Positions 24,769 to 32,159 of a stretch of 64,000 nt of DNA are shown in pieces. The stretch is from Streptomyces diacarni (GTDB taxonomy: Bacteria; Actinomycetota; Actinomycetes; Streptomycetales; Streptomycetaceae). Location: NCBI RefSeq assembly GCF_003323715.1, contig NZ_QOIN01000029.1, forward strand, positions 1 to 64,000. The letters run 5' to 3'. The notes below the pieces were generated by a model, which was not told the origin of the DNA, did no database searches, and was given only the letters and a program-made list of their open reading frames with translations. The stretch's first letter is position 1; the number at the start of each line of letters is the position of its first letter. Both the position numbers and the translations under genes were made by a program.

Positions 24769-26156
24769 AGAACCCGACGACACCGGCGGCAGGGCCGACA
24801 CCGGCGGCAGGGCTGACACCGGCGGCACGGCCGACGCCGACGGACGGACGCAAGGAGCCCAAGGGGAATGACGAGTACGACGGGTGCGCCGGGCACGACG
24901 GCAACGGATGGGAGGGGTGCGACGGGTGCGAGGGACGCAGCGGGTGCGAGGGGCACGACGTGCGCGACCGGCACCTGCGCGATCTGGCCGGCACGGTGTC
25001 AGGCGCCGTCGAGAAGTGGCGCCCCCGGCTGCTCGCCCTGAGCCACAGCCTGCACGCCGAACCTGAGACCGCGCTCGAAGAGCACAGGTCGGCCGCGAAG
25101 ATCGGTGACCTCCTCGACGAGGCGGGCTTCGCGGTGACCCGCGGCGTGGCCGGACTGCCGACCGCGCTCGTGGCCGACCACGGCACCGGAGAACTGACGG
25201 TGGCCCTGTGCGCGGAGTACGACGCGCTGCCCGGCATCGGACACGCCTGCGGCCACAACGTGAACGGCGCGGCGGCGATCGGCGCGGCGCTGGGCCTGGC
25301 GGCCGTCGCCGACCGGATCGGCGTGCGCGTCCGACTCGTCGGCACGCCCGCGGAGGAGGACGTCGGCGGAAAGGCTCTGCTACTGAAAGCCGGCGTCTTC
25401 GACGGCGTGGCGGCGGCCATGATGGTGCACGCGGCGCCCGCCGACACGGTCGGCGCCTCGTCGCTGGCGATCGGAGCCTGGGACGTCACCTTCCACGGCA
25501 GGCCGGCCCACGCGGCGCTGGCCCCCTGGGAAGGCGTCAACGCGCTGGACGCGATGACCGTCGCGCAGACCGCGATCGGCCTGCTGCGCCAGCATCTGGC
25601 GCCCGGCACCCTCGTGCACGGGATCGTCACCGACGGCGGTCAGGCGGTGAACGTCGTGCCCGCGCGCACCCGGGCGCGCTACGAGCTGCGGGCACCCACG
25701 GCCGAGCAGCTCACTCACCTCAGGGCGCGCGTCCGTGCCTGCTTCGAGGCGGGCGCACTGGCCACGGGCGCGGAACTCGAACTGGCGCAGCACGGCGAGG
25801 ACTTCGCCGAGCTGCGCCAGGATCCCTGCATGACCGAGGCCTACGTGCGGGCGGCGCGCGCCCTGGGGCGTACGCCCGAGCCCCGGCACGGGGAGCTGAT
25901 GGCCTCCACGGACATGGGCAACGTCTCCCACGCCGTCCCCACGATCCACCCGACCATCGGCTACGAGACGCACGGCGCCCTCCAGCACACGGCCGAGTTC
26001 GCCGCACACGGCACGAGCGAGGGAGCCGACCGTGCCGTGCTCGACGGGGCGCTGGCGCTGGCGGGCGTCGGCGTGGAGCTGGCCACGCACGAGGCGCAGC
26101 GCCGCCGCCTGCTGGACGGCGTGGCGCGCCGGACGCGGGAGGGCGCGCGGCCCTGA
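24765..26156 (+). CDS. M20-family amidohydrolase (AbgB-like) with unusual N-terminal extension
   Basis: From ATG 24765 the protein is 463 residues. The catalytic domain has AEYDALPGIGHACGHN, the Glu pair of GTPAEEDVGGK, and the dimerisation lid HGRPAHAALAPWEGVNALDA, as in AbgB and other aminoacylase/carboxypeptidase M20 enzymes that split amides to acid plus amine. The first ~65 residues are odd: three TPAA(G/R) repeats, then a Cys/Gly/Asp-rich stretch with four DGC/EGC/SGC elements. A GTG at 24960 with GAGGGG eight bases upstream would give 398 residues, the normal family length, so this prefix may be untranslated. The ATGA overlap favours 24765. Confidence 0.85.
   Translation: MKNPTTPAAGPTPAAGLTPAARPTPTDGRKEPKGNDEYDGCAGHDGNGWEGCDGCEGRSGCEGHDVRDRHLRDLAGTVSGAVEKWRPRLLALSHSLHAEPETALEEHRSAAKIGDLLDEAGFAVTRGVAGLPTALVADHGTGELTVALCAEYDALPGIGHACGHNVNGAAAIGAALGLAAVADRIGVRVRLVGTPAEEDVGGKALLLKAGVFDGVAAAMMVHAAPADTVGASSLAIGAWDVTFHGRPAHAALAPWEGVNALDAMTVAQTAIGLLRQHLAPGTLVHGIVTDGGQAVNVVPARTRARYELRAPTAEQLTHLRARVRACFEAGALATGAELELAQHGEDFAELRQDPCMTEAYVRAARALGRTPEPRHGELMASTDMGNVSHAVPTIHPTIGYETHGALQHTAEFAAHGTSEGADRAVLDGALALAGVGVELATHEAQRRRLLDGVARRTREGARP
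24779..24832. repeat. Three tandem 18-bp units
   Basis: Three copies of GACACCGGCGGCAGGGCC (with one or two changes) run from 24779 to 24832. If translated they give the TPAAG/TPAAR peptide repeat at the start of the M20 protein. Confidence 0.85.
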
Positions 26157-26176
26157 CCGGCGCGCCGCCGGGTCAG
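26153..26176. terminator. Hairpin between convergent genes
   Basis: CTGACC (26153-26158) and GGTCAG (26171-26176) form inverted arms that contain the stop codons of both the M20 gene and the beta-propeller gene. The loop is GC-rich and could pair further. It is a modest bidirectional terminator candidate. Confidence 0.4.
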
Positions 26177-27237
26177 CGGCCGAGCCGCACCCGGTGCACC
26201 TGGTCCTCGCCCGCCGGGCCGGAGCCCGACTTGTCCACGACGTAGGCGGCGGATCCGGAGACGGTGACGTGGTTCGGGTTCGCCCCCGTGGCCAGCGTCT
26301 CGACGACGGTGCCGCGGCGCGGGTCGACGACGCTGACGTCGCCTGCCGTGCGGTTGGCGGCCAGCACCCGGCCCGAGCGCGGGTCGGTGGCCACGGACAG
26401 CGTGCCCTCCCCGGTCGGTACGGACCTGGTGACCTCGCCCTTGCGCAGGTCCACCACGGAGACGGTGCCCGCCTCCTGGTCGGCGGTGTAGGCGGTGCGC
26501 CCGTCGCGGGAGAGGGCCACGGAGATCGGACCGTCACCCGCGGGGAAGGTCGTGGGCTCCTTGGCGTGCGGGGAGACGGCGAGGATGCGGTCGCCTTCGA
26601 GGTCGGTGGCGTAGACGGTGCCGGTCCGCTCGTTGACGGCGAGCCCCGCGGGGGAGGAGCCCTCGACCGTGACCCGCTTGGTCTCCTTGTGGGTGCGGGT
26701 GTCGAAGGCGACGAGGGTGCCGTCCCCGAAGCCGCTGGCCCACGCCGTGTTGTGCCGCTCGTCGACGACGACCTCGCGGGCGTGCTCGACGCCTTCGAGT
26801 GTCGCCAGGTGCTTTCCGTCGCGCTGGCTGTAGACGGCCACCGAGTTGTCGCGGGTGTTGGTCGCCCAGACCGTGTTGTGCTCGTCGTCCACGGCGACGC
26901 CGTAGACCGCCTCGACGGCGCCGGTCGCCGGGTCGGTGACCGGGGGCTGGAGGGAGTCCTTCACCTTCAGGGTGCGGGGGTCGACCTTGAGCAGTGCGGA
27001 CTCGGTCACCGGCGGGCGGCCCACGGCCGAGGTGGTCCACAGCACGTGATTCCGCTCGGAGTACGCGGACTGGTAGAGGCCGGATGTCAGTGGGGCGGAG
27101 GTGACGTGCGAGCCGCGGTGGTGGGCGGGCTGCGCGGGCGCGGCGGTGGCGGTGGCCGTCTGCGTCAGCGTGCTGCCGGCGGCGAGGGCCACGGCGACGG
27201 CGGCGGTACGGCGGATACGGCAGGTCAGAGTGGTCAT
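26173..27237 (-). CDS. Secreted YncE-like beta-propeller protein, iron-box controlled
   Basis: The 354-residue protein has a signal peptide (RRTAAVAVALAAGSTLTQTA, cleavage near ATAAP). The rest is a seven-bladed-type propeller with repeats of the form VAVDDEHNTVWATN, VVVDERHNTAWASG, LAVNERTGTVYATD, VALSRDGRTAYTAD and VATDPRSGRVLAAN, matching the YVTN/YncE family. In E. coli YncE is iron-regulated but its role is uncertain. Here the start lies 58 bp from a 16/19-match iron box shared with the divergent Fes-type esterase, so it is predicted to be expressed under iron limitation, outside the membrane. Confidence 0.85.
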   Translation of the reverse strand: MTTLTCRIRRTAAVAVALAAGSTLTQTATATAAPAQPAHHRGSHVTSAPLTSGLYQSAYSERNHVLWTTSAVGRPPVTESALLKVDPRTLKVKDSLQPPVTDPATGAVEAVYGVAVDDEHNTVWATNTRDNSVAVYSQRDGKHLATLEGVEHAREVVVDERHNTAWASGFGDGTLVAFDTRTHKETKRVTVEGSSPAGLAVNERTGTVYATDLEGDRILAVSPHAKEPTTFPAGDGPISVALSRDGRTAYTADQEAGTVSVVDLRKGEVTRSVPTGEGTLSVATDPRSGRVLAANRTAGDVSVVDPRRGTVVETLATGANPNHVTVSGSAAYVVDKSGSGPAGEDQVHRVRLGR

Positions 27238-27294
27238 GCTGCGTCGGTCTCCTCGGTGTGCGCGCCTCCTGGGTGGAGGCGGACAAGAGCTAAA

Positions 27295-27313
27295 TTAGCT
27301 TAGCCTTACCTAA
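27295..27313. promoter_or_regulatory. Iron box (DmdR/DtxR/IdeR type), shared divergent promoter
   Basis: TTAGCTTAGCCTTACCTAA matches the actinobacterial iron-box consensus TTAGGTTAGGCTAACCTAA at 16 of 19 positions. It lies 58 bp upstream of the beta-propeller gene (minus) and 63 bp upstream of the Fes-type esterase gene (plus). The Fe(II)-bound DmdR/IdeR repressor should close both promoters when iron is sufficient. Confidence 0.82.
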
Positions 27314-27375
27314 GTTTCATCCTCCGGGGTAGGCTGCTTCCCTCTCGCACGCCGCGCCACCCGGAGCCCAGCACC

Positions 27376-28653
27376 ATGACCACCACCGCGCCCCCCGAGG
27401 GCGCACCGCACCACCCGCCCCGGCTGCCCCGCCCCCAGCCGGTGCCCCGATCCCCGCGGCCAGGCCTCCCGTTGCCGGGCCCCACCGCCACCGCCGCGGC
27501 CCTGGAGGAGTTCTGGGCCGACGTCCGCCGCCGCGGCACCCCCCACATCGGCCCCGACCCCCACGGCAGCGCCACCCACCGGGCCGTCACCTTCCTGTGG
27601 CGCGGCACGCCCACGACCCGCGCCGTGCACGTGCTGCCCAACAAGCTCGCCGACCCGCGCGCCCCACAGGACAACCTCATGGAGCGGGCGCCCGGTACCG
27701 ACATCTGGCACTGGACCCTCCGACTGCGCCACGACTGGCGCGGGACCTACGACCTCTTCGTCGACGAGGGCGACGGGCCCGCGCCCACCGACCCGGACTA
27801 CTGGCCCTGGCTGCGCACCCGGCGCCGCACCGACCCCCGCAACCCCCGCACGCTGCCCCGCCGCTGGGGAGGCGATCCGGTGCCCTACGCCGAACTGCCC
27901 GCCGCTCCCACGGCCGCCGACTGGACCCCACGCGCCGACGTGGCCCACGGCACGGTGACCGAGGGAGAGGTGGCGAGCGCGCACCTTTCCGCCACCCGGC
28001 GCGCGTGGCTCTACACCCCGGCGGCCGCCCTGTCCGCCGAGCCGCCGGCCGAACTCCCCGTGCTGGTGCTGCTGGACGGCGAGCACTGGCAGCCGCGGCT
28101 CGGCCTCGCGCACCTGCTGGACAACCTCATCGCCGAAGGGCGCATCCCGCCCCTCGCCGCGGTGCTGCCCGACTCGGTCGACGCCGCCACCCGCTGGAGG
28201 GAGCTGACCTGCAAGGCCGAGTTCGTCTCCTTCCTCGCCGACGAACTCCTGCCCTGGGCCGCCGGACACCTGCCGATCACCGCTGACCCGGCGCGCACCG
28301 TGCTGGCGGGCCAGAGCCTCGGCGGCCTCACCGCCGCGTTCGCCGCGCTCCTGGCGCCCGGCAGATTCGGCAACGTACTGGCCCAGTCAGGGTCGTTCTG
28401 GTGGCCTGACGGGCCCGCGGCGGAGTGGCTGACCGGGCGCATCGCGGACGGACCCCGGCTGCCCGTCCGCTTCCGGCTCTCCTTCGGCCGCCAGGAGTGG
28501 GTCGCCCTGCCCGCCGCCCGCCGACTGCGCGAGGCCCTCGCCGCCGCGGGCTACTCCGACGCGACCTGCACCGAGTTCAACGGCGGCCACGACTACCTGT
28601 GCTGGCGTACCGAACTGGCCGACGGACTGGTGGCGTTGCTCGGCGACGACTGA
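27376..28653 (+). CDS. fes: Enterochelin esterase (Fes/IroD type)
   Basis: The 425-residue enzyme has the Fes N-terminal domain (about 40-190: AVTFLWRG, DIWHWTLRLRHDWRGTYDLF, DPDYWPWLRTRRRTDPRNP) followed by an esterase domain with nucleophile Ser314 in LAGQSLGGL and catalytic His405 in NGGHDYLCWR. No signal peptide, so it is cytoplasmic, as expected for the enzyme that hydrolyses imported ferric enterobactin-type trilactone to release iron. It sits behind an iron box and in the same neighbourhood as the DHB-serine siderophore genes (32-45 kb), which fits functionally. Confidence 0.9.
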   Translation: MTTTAPPEGAPHHPPRLPRPQPVPRSPRPGLPLPGPTATAAALEEFWADVRRRGTPHIGPDPHGSATHRAVTFLWRGTPTTRAVHVLPNKLADPRAPQDNLMERAPGTDIWHWTLRLRHDWRGTYDLFVDEGDGPAPTDPDYWPWLRTRRRTDPRNPRTLPRRWGGDPVPYAELPAAPTAADWTPRADVAHGTVTEGEVASAHLSATRRAWLYTPAAALSAEPPAELPVLVLLDGEHWQPRLGLAHLLDNLIAEGRIPPLAAVLPDSVDAATRWRELTCKAEFVSFLADELLPWAAGHLPITADPARTVLAGQSLGGLTAAFAALLAPGRFGNVLAQSGSFWWPDGPAAEWLTGRIADGPRLPVRFRLSFGRQEWVALPAARRLREALAAAGYSDATCTEFNGGHDYLCWRTELADGLVALLGDD

Positions 28654-28679
28654 GGGGCGGAGCGGTCCGCCGGGCGCGG

Positions 28680-28710
28680 CGCCAGTTGGGCGCGGGGATG
28701 CCAACTGGCG
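28680..28710. promoter_or_regulatory. 10-bp perfect inverted repeat upstream of the EACC1-caspase pair
   Basis: CGCCAGTTGG (28680-28689) and CCAACTGGCG (28701-28710) are exact reverse complements, with centres 21 bp apart (two helical turns). The pair starts 27 bp after the esterase stop and lies just upstream of a -10-like TAACAAT (28722-28728). It could be an operator for the EACC1-caspase operon or a terminator for the esterase gene. Confidence 0.55.
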
Positions 28711-28792
28711 ATGTCGTCGGGTAACAATGAAACTCACCGCGGACCACGGTCTGGGGGAGCCGCTTCATGGGCACTGAGGTCGAGGGGGACAT

Positions 28793-29269
28793 GTGCGCCT
28801 ACGCATCGGAGACGAGTCGGCCAACGCGTGCACGGTCGACGGCGGTGGCGACCTCACCGGCCTTTTTGCGGACTGGATTGCCAAGGACCGGGCAGTGGGC
28901 CGGTATGTCACCGTCACTCGCGAACGTTCAGGACTGACTGACGGGGGGATGTCCGGAGGCCTGCTGGAGTGGATCGGCCTGAGCTTGAGCGCCGGCTTCT
29001 CCACTGCCGGCTTGATCTACTCCCATCTGAACTTCCGCGCTTCTCTTCCGCCGCGGCGGCGGCCGGGCGCGCGGCTGGTGGTCGAGCACAACGGTGTGCG
29101 AATGGTGATCGAGGACGGCAGCCCGGAGGACGCAGCCCGCCTCGCTCGTCTCCTGAGCGCAACGCGGGACTGCGAAAGCGACACACCAACTCGCCACTCG
29201 GTCCTGGGCGACGAGGACAGTTCCCGGCGGTCGACCAGGGACGACAGGGGGGCGAGTGGTGCTACCTGA
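28793..29269 (+). CDS. EACC1-like (effector-associated constant component 1) protein
   Basis: The 158-residue protein starts at GTG 28793 behind GAGGGGG. It opens with a short beta-rich part (LRIGDESANACTVDGGGDLTGLFADWIAKDRAVG), then a glycine-rich LTDGGMSGGLLEWIGLSLSAGF with a hydrophobic helix (about 55-75), then a second beta part (RLVVEHNGVRMVIEDGSPEDAARLARLL). This order matches, from memory, the EACC1 family described by comparative genomics of actinobacterial NTP-dependent conflict systems, where it accompanies caspase, trypsin-like or other effector genes. Its molecular role is unknown; coupling effectors to activation has been proposed. Its last 14 bases overlap the caspase gene. Confidence 0.7.
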   Translation: MRLRIGDESANACTVDGGGDLTGLFADWIAKDRAVGRYVTVTRERSGLTDGGMSGGLLEWIGLSLSAGFSTAGLIYSHLNFRASLPPRRRPGARLVVEHNGVRMVIEDGSPEDAARLARLLSATRDCESDTPTRHSVLGDEDSSRRSTRDDRGASGAT

Positions 29270-31919
29270 TCCGCACAAGAGCCGTGCGGTGGTGGTCGGG
29301 ATCAGTGACTACGCGCACGCCGGGCTGGCTGCCATGTCGGCGGCGGCGACGGGCGCGGCCCACACGGCCCGACTGCTCCGCGACCCCGCGATCTGGGGAG
29401 TCCCGCACGAACATGTCACGGTTCTCGGCTCCGAAAGCACGCAGGAGCAGATTCTGACGGCTGCCAGGGACGCCGCCTTGGCCACGGAGGACACGTTGGT
29501 GGTGTACTTCGCCGGGCACGGACTACGAGACCAGGCTGAACGCCTGCACCTGGCGCTCGTCGACGCCGACCCCGACTACCCGCAGATCGGCACCCTGCCC
29601 TACCGCCTACTCCGCGACCTGATCAGGCAGGCCGGTCACCGGGCCAGGCACAGAGTCACCATCCTGGACTGCTGCTACAGCGGTATCGCCGGTGGAATGT
29701 CGCCTGGAGCCCCGACCCGCGACGATCTGGCCGCCGCGCTCGACGAAGACCCCGAGGCGCAGGCAACCGGTGCACACAGCGGGGAGGGGGAGTCTCGTGG
29801 GTGGGACGAGAGCGGCTACGGTGACTGCGTTTTGACGTCGGCGCCACCACACAGCCGATCGTTCGTGCGGCCCGGCGCCGCGTTCCCCGAGTTCACGGGT
29901 GAACTGATCGCCACGCTGGAAGCGGGCATCTGCGGAGTCGGTCCCGAGATCAGTCTGGAGCACATCTGGCTCAGGGTCCGCGACCGCATGCGCGGTCGCG
30001 ACAGCCCCGAACCACAGTTGTTCGCGCAGAACAACGTCACACGCCACATTCACCTCCTCAACCGCTCACCACGCGAACGCCGGGAGCGGGAAGCCGCACC
30101 CGATCCGGATCCGGGTCCCTCGGCTGCCCACATCGCGGCACGGGATGCCGCCGAGAACGCTGCCCGTACTGTCCCGGACCGCTTCACCAGGATGGGCCTG
30201 TTGGCCAGGATTGCCTCCGCGACGATCGCGGTCGACCCCGGCAAGGCGAGACTGCTGGCCGACGAGGTCGTGGAGGCCGGCCACGACACCACCGACCTCT
30301 CCCAGAGGGCTCGCCTTCTCACGAGTGCAGCCACCTGCCTGGTCGCTCTCGATCCGCCACGGGCGCGAAGTCTCGCGGAGGAGGGCGAAGAGGCCGTTCT
30401 GGGGATGGCGGATCCCGATGCGAGGGCTTCCGGACTGATCGACCTGGCGAGCGCGGTGGTCGACGCGGACCGCGACCGGGCGACCTGGCTCCTGGAGAGG
30501 GCGGAGGAGGCTTTGCACGGTCTCCCGGATACGCGGCACAAGGCCGCGAGGTTCCGGACCCTGTCGGTCCTCGTCAACGAGGACGAACCAGCGTGGCGTC
30601 AGCGTCTAAAGGACCACTCAGCACACCTCTACAGGGTCGTTGACGAAAGGGAGCGGTTCGAGGAGGACTCGCGCTGTTCGCCGGAAGGCGTGCGCCGGGC
30701 CCGCGAGGTCAGATCCAATACCGGCCCGGAGTGGGGGTGGCGGGTGGTGGAACTGGCCACCATCGCAAAGGACGTGGCCCTTGAGCGCCACTACCACCAG
30801 GCGGTGGAGCTCCTGGAAGAGGCCGAGAAGGCCGTCCCGGGGATCGTCCTGGATGAAAAGGCGGAGGCTCTGAGCGCACTCACCAAAGCTCTGCCCTTCC
30901 TCACACCGGCGGCTGCGACCATCCCCGACCGTGTTGTCGATCTCGTGGGGAGGTTGCGAAGCGTTGTATGGGGTTGCGCCGACGAGGCGCTGGGCGACCG
31001 GCTGATCGGCGTCGCGCGGACGCAGGCCGACGTCGCGTATGAGTTGGCCGATAAGGACCCCCGTCGAGCCGTCGGGCTCCTCCGCGTGGCCCAGGCCGTC
31101 AAGCCGGAGCTCAACGTCCAACAGCAGCGCCGCTTGGACCGCTACCTCGCGCGCGACCTTGCCCGCGTGGGGGAGGGCCTTGCTCCACTCGACGCCGAGC
31201 AGGCGGCAGCGCTCGCCCATGAGTCGATAGCCATCGTCCGGGCGCTGGAGGACGATCTGACCCGAGAGCTGGGGCTGGCTCTGAGCGTGCTGGCTCTGGC
31301 CGGCCAGCACCTGGCCGTCGCCGACCCGGATCGGGCGGATGAACTCCTCGCCGAGGCCGAAGCTCTGGCGCACCAACTTCCGGAGAAGCGGAGGGCATTC
31401 GTCCTCAAGGACGTCGCGAGCGCGCTGACCACTGCGGGAAGGGACGCCGCGGGAACGGACCCCGCTCGTCTGGACAGGTACGTTCGCATGTTCGATCGCC
31501 TTCTTCTGAGCCTTCCGGAGAAGGACAGGAACTTCCCCCGGACAGCCATGGCCTCGACCCTGGTCGTCGCCGGGAAATCGGTGGTCGACAGGGACACCGG
31601 CCGAGCGCTCGGCTACGCTCGCGAAGCCGAACGCCTCGCGTGCCAGGTCCCCGCCGAGGACGAGATGCGTGACCATGGGCTGTTTTACGTCGCGAGCCTG
31701 CAGGCCGAGGTCGTCAAACACAGACCGGCCCACGCCGACCGCGCCATACGGACAGCCGAAAGCATCACGGACGACGGGTTGAAGTCGGTCACGGTACGCA
31801 ATGTGGCCATAGCGCTGGCCCCCGCAGACACCGAGCACGCCGAGCGCATCGCCCAGAACGTCACTGACGCCGGTGACAGAGCCGGCGCTCTGGCCGCGAT
31901 AGCGGAGGCGCGCCGGTAA
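29256..31919 (+). CDS. Caspase-like (C14) protease fused to a long helical-repeat region
   Basis: The 887-residue protein starts at GTG 29256 behind AGGGGGGCGA. The caspase domain spans about 8-270: SRAVVVGISDYAHA opens the first strand, catalytic His88 is in VVYFAGHGL, and catalytic Cys140 is in VTILDCCYSG (the D-x-C-x-S-G form of metacaspases and orthocaspases). From about 310 to the end lies a helical-repeat array of roughly 35-50 residues per unit (for example ARLLADEVVEAG, ARSLAEEGEEAV, ATWLLERAEEAL, AVELLEEAEKAV), resembling TPR repeats. No membrane segment is seen. The array may sense a ligand or bind a target; activation should lead to cleavage of an unknown substrate, possibly causing cell suicide. 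Codon use looks less GC3-extreme than its neighbours. Confidence 0.86.
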   Translation: MVLPDPHKSRAVVVGISDYAHAGLAAMSAAATGAAHTARLLRDPAIWGVPHEHVTVLGSESTQEQILTAARDAALATEDTLVVYFAGHGLRDQAERLHLALVDADPDYPQIGTLPYRLLRDLIRQAGHRARHRVTILDCCYSGIAGGMSPGAPTRDDLAAALDEDPEAQATGAHSGEGESRGWDESGYGDCVLTSAPPHSRSFVRPGAAFPEFTGELIATLEAGICGVGPEISLEHIWLRVRDRMRGRDSPEPQLFAQNNVTRHIHLLNRSPRERREREAAPDPDPGPSAAHIAARDAAENAARTVPDRFTRMGLLARIASATIAVDPGKARLLADEVVEAGHDTTDLSQRARLLTSAATCLVALDPPRARSLAEEGEEAVLGMADPDARASGLIDLASAVVDADRDRATWLLERAEEALHGLPDTRHKAARFRTLSVLVNEDEPAWRQRLKDHSAHLYRVVDERERFEEDSRCSPEGVRRAREVRSNTGPEWGWRVVELATIAKDVALERHYHQAVELLEEAEKAVPGIVLDEKAEALSALTKALPFLTPAAATIPDRVVDLVGRLRSVVWGCADEALGDRLIGVARTQADVAYELADKDPRRAVGLLRVAQAVKPELNVQQQRRLDRYLARDLARVGEGLAPLDAEQAAALAHESIAIVRALEDDLTRELGLALSVLALAGQHLAVADPDRADELLAEAEALAHQLPEKRRAFVLKDVASALTTAGRDAAGTDPARLDRYVRMFDRLLLSLPEKDRNFPRTAMASTLVVAGKSVVDRDTGRALGYAREAERLACQVPAEDEMRDHGLFYVASLQAEVVKHRPAHADRAIRTAESITDDGLKSVTVRNVAIALAPADTEHAERIAQNVTDAGDRAGALAAIAEARR

Positions 31920-31973
31920 CTCCGACAGCCCCTCCAGGCTGCGGGGACGCTGTGGAGGACCAGGAGGTCGGAG
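31920..31973 (+). terminator. Nested hairpin after the caspase gene
   Basis: CTCCGAC (31920-31926) pairs with GTCGGAG (31967-31973), and inside it CCTCCA (31931-31936) pairs with TGGAGG (31953-31958). The structure begins directly after the stop codon. The remaining sequence to 32159 (the NRPS stop) shows no gene. Confidence 0.5.
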
Positions 31974-32159
31974 AGGCGCGGTCCTCGGTCCGGCGGTGCT
32001 GACCGCAACGCTGGGAAGATGTGGTGTCCGGGCGCGCGACGCGCGGAAGACCGCTGCTTTCCGACGCGCCGGCCACCACACTCTCGGAGTACTCGTTCGG
32101 ATTTCCGCGGGTGCTGCCTAGCGCTCCCCCGGACGCATCGAGGGCGGCGCCGGCCTCGC

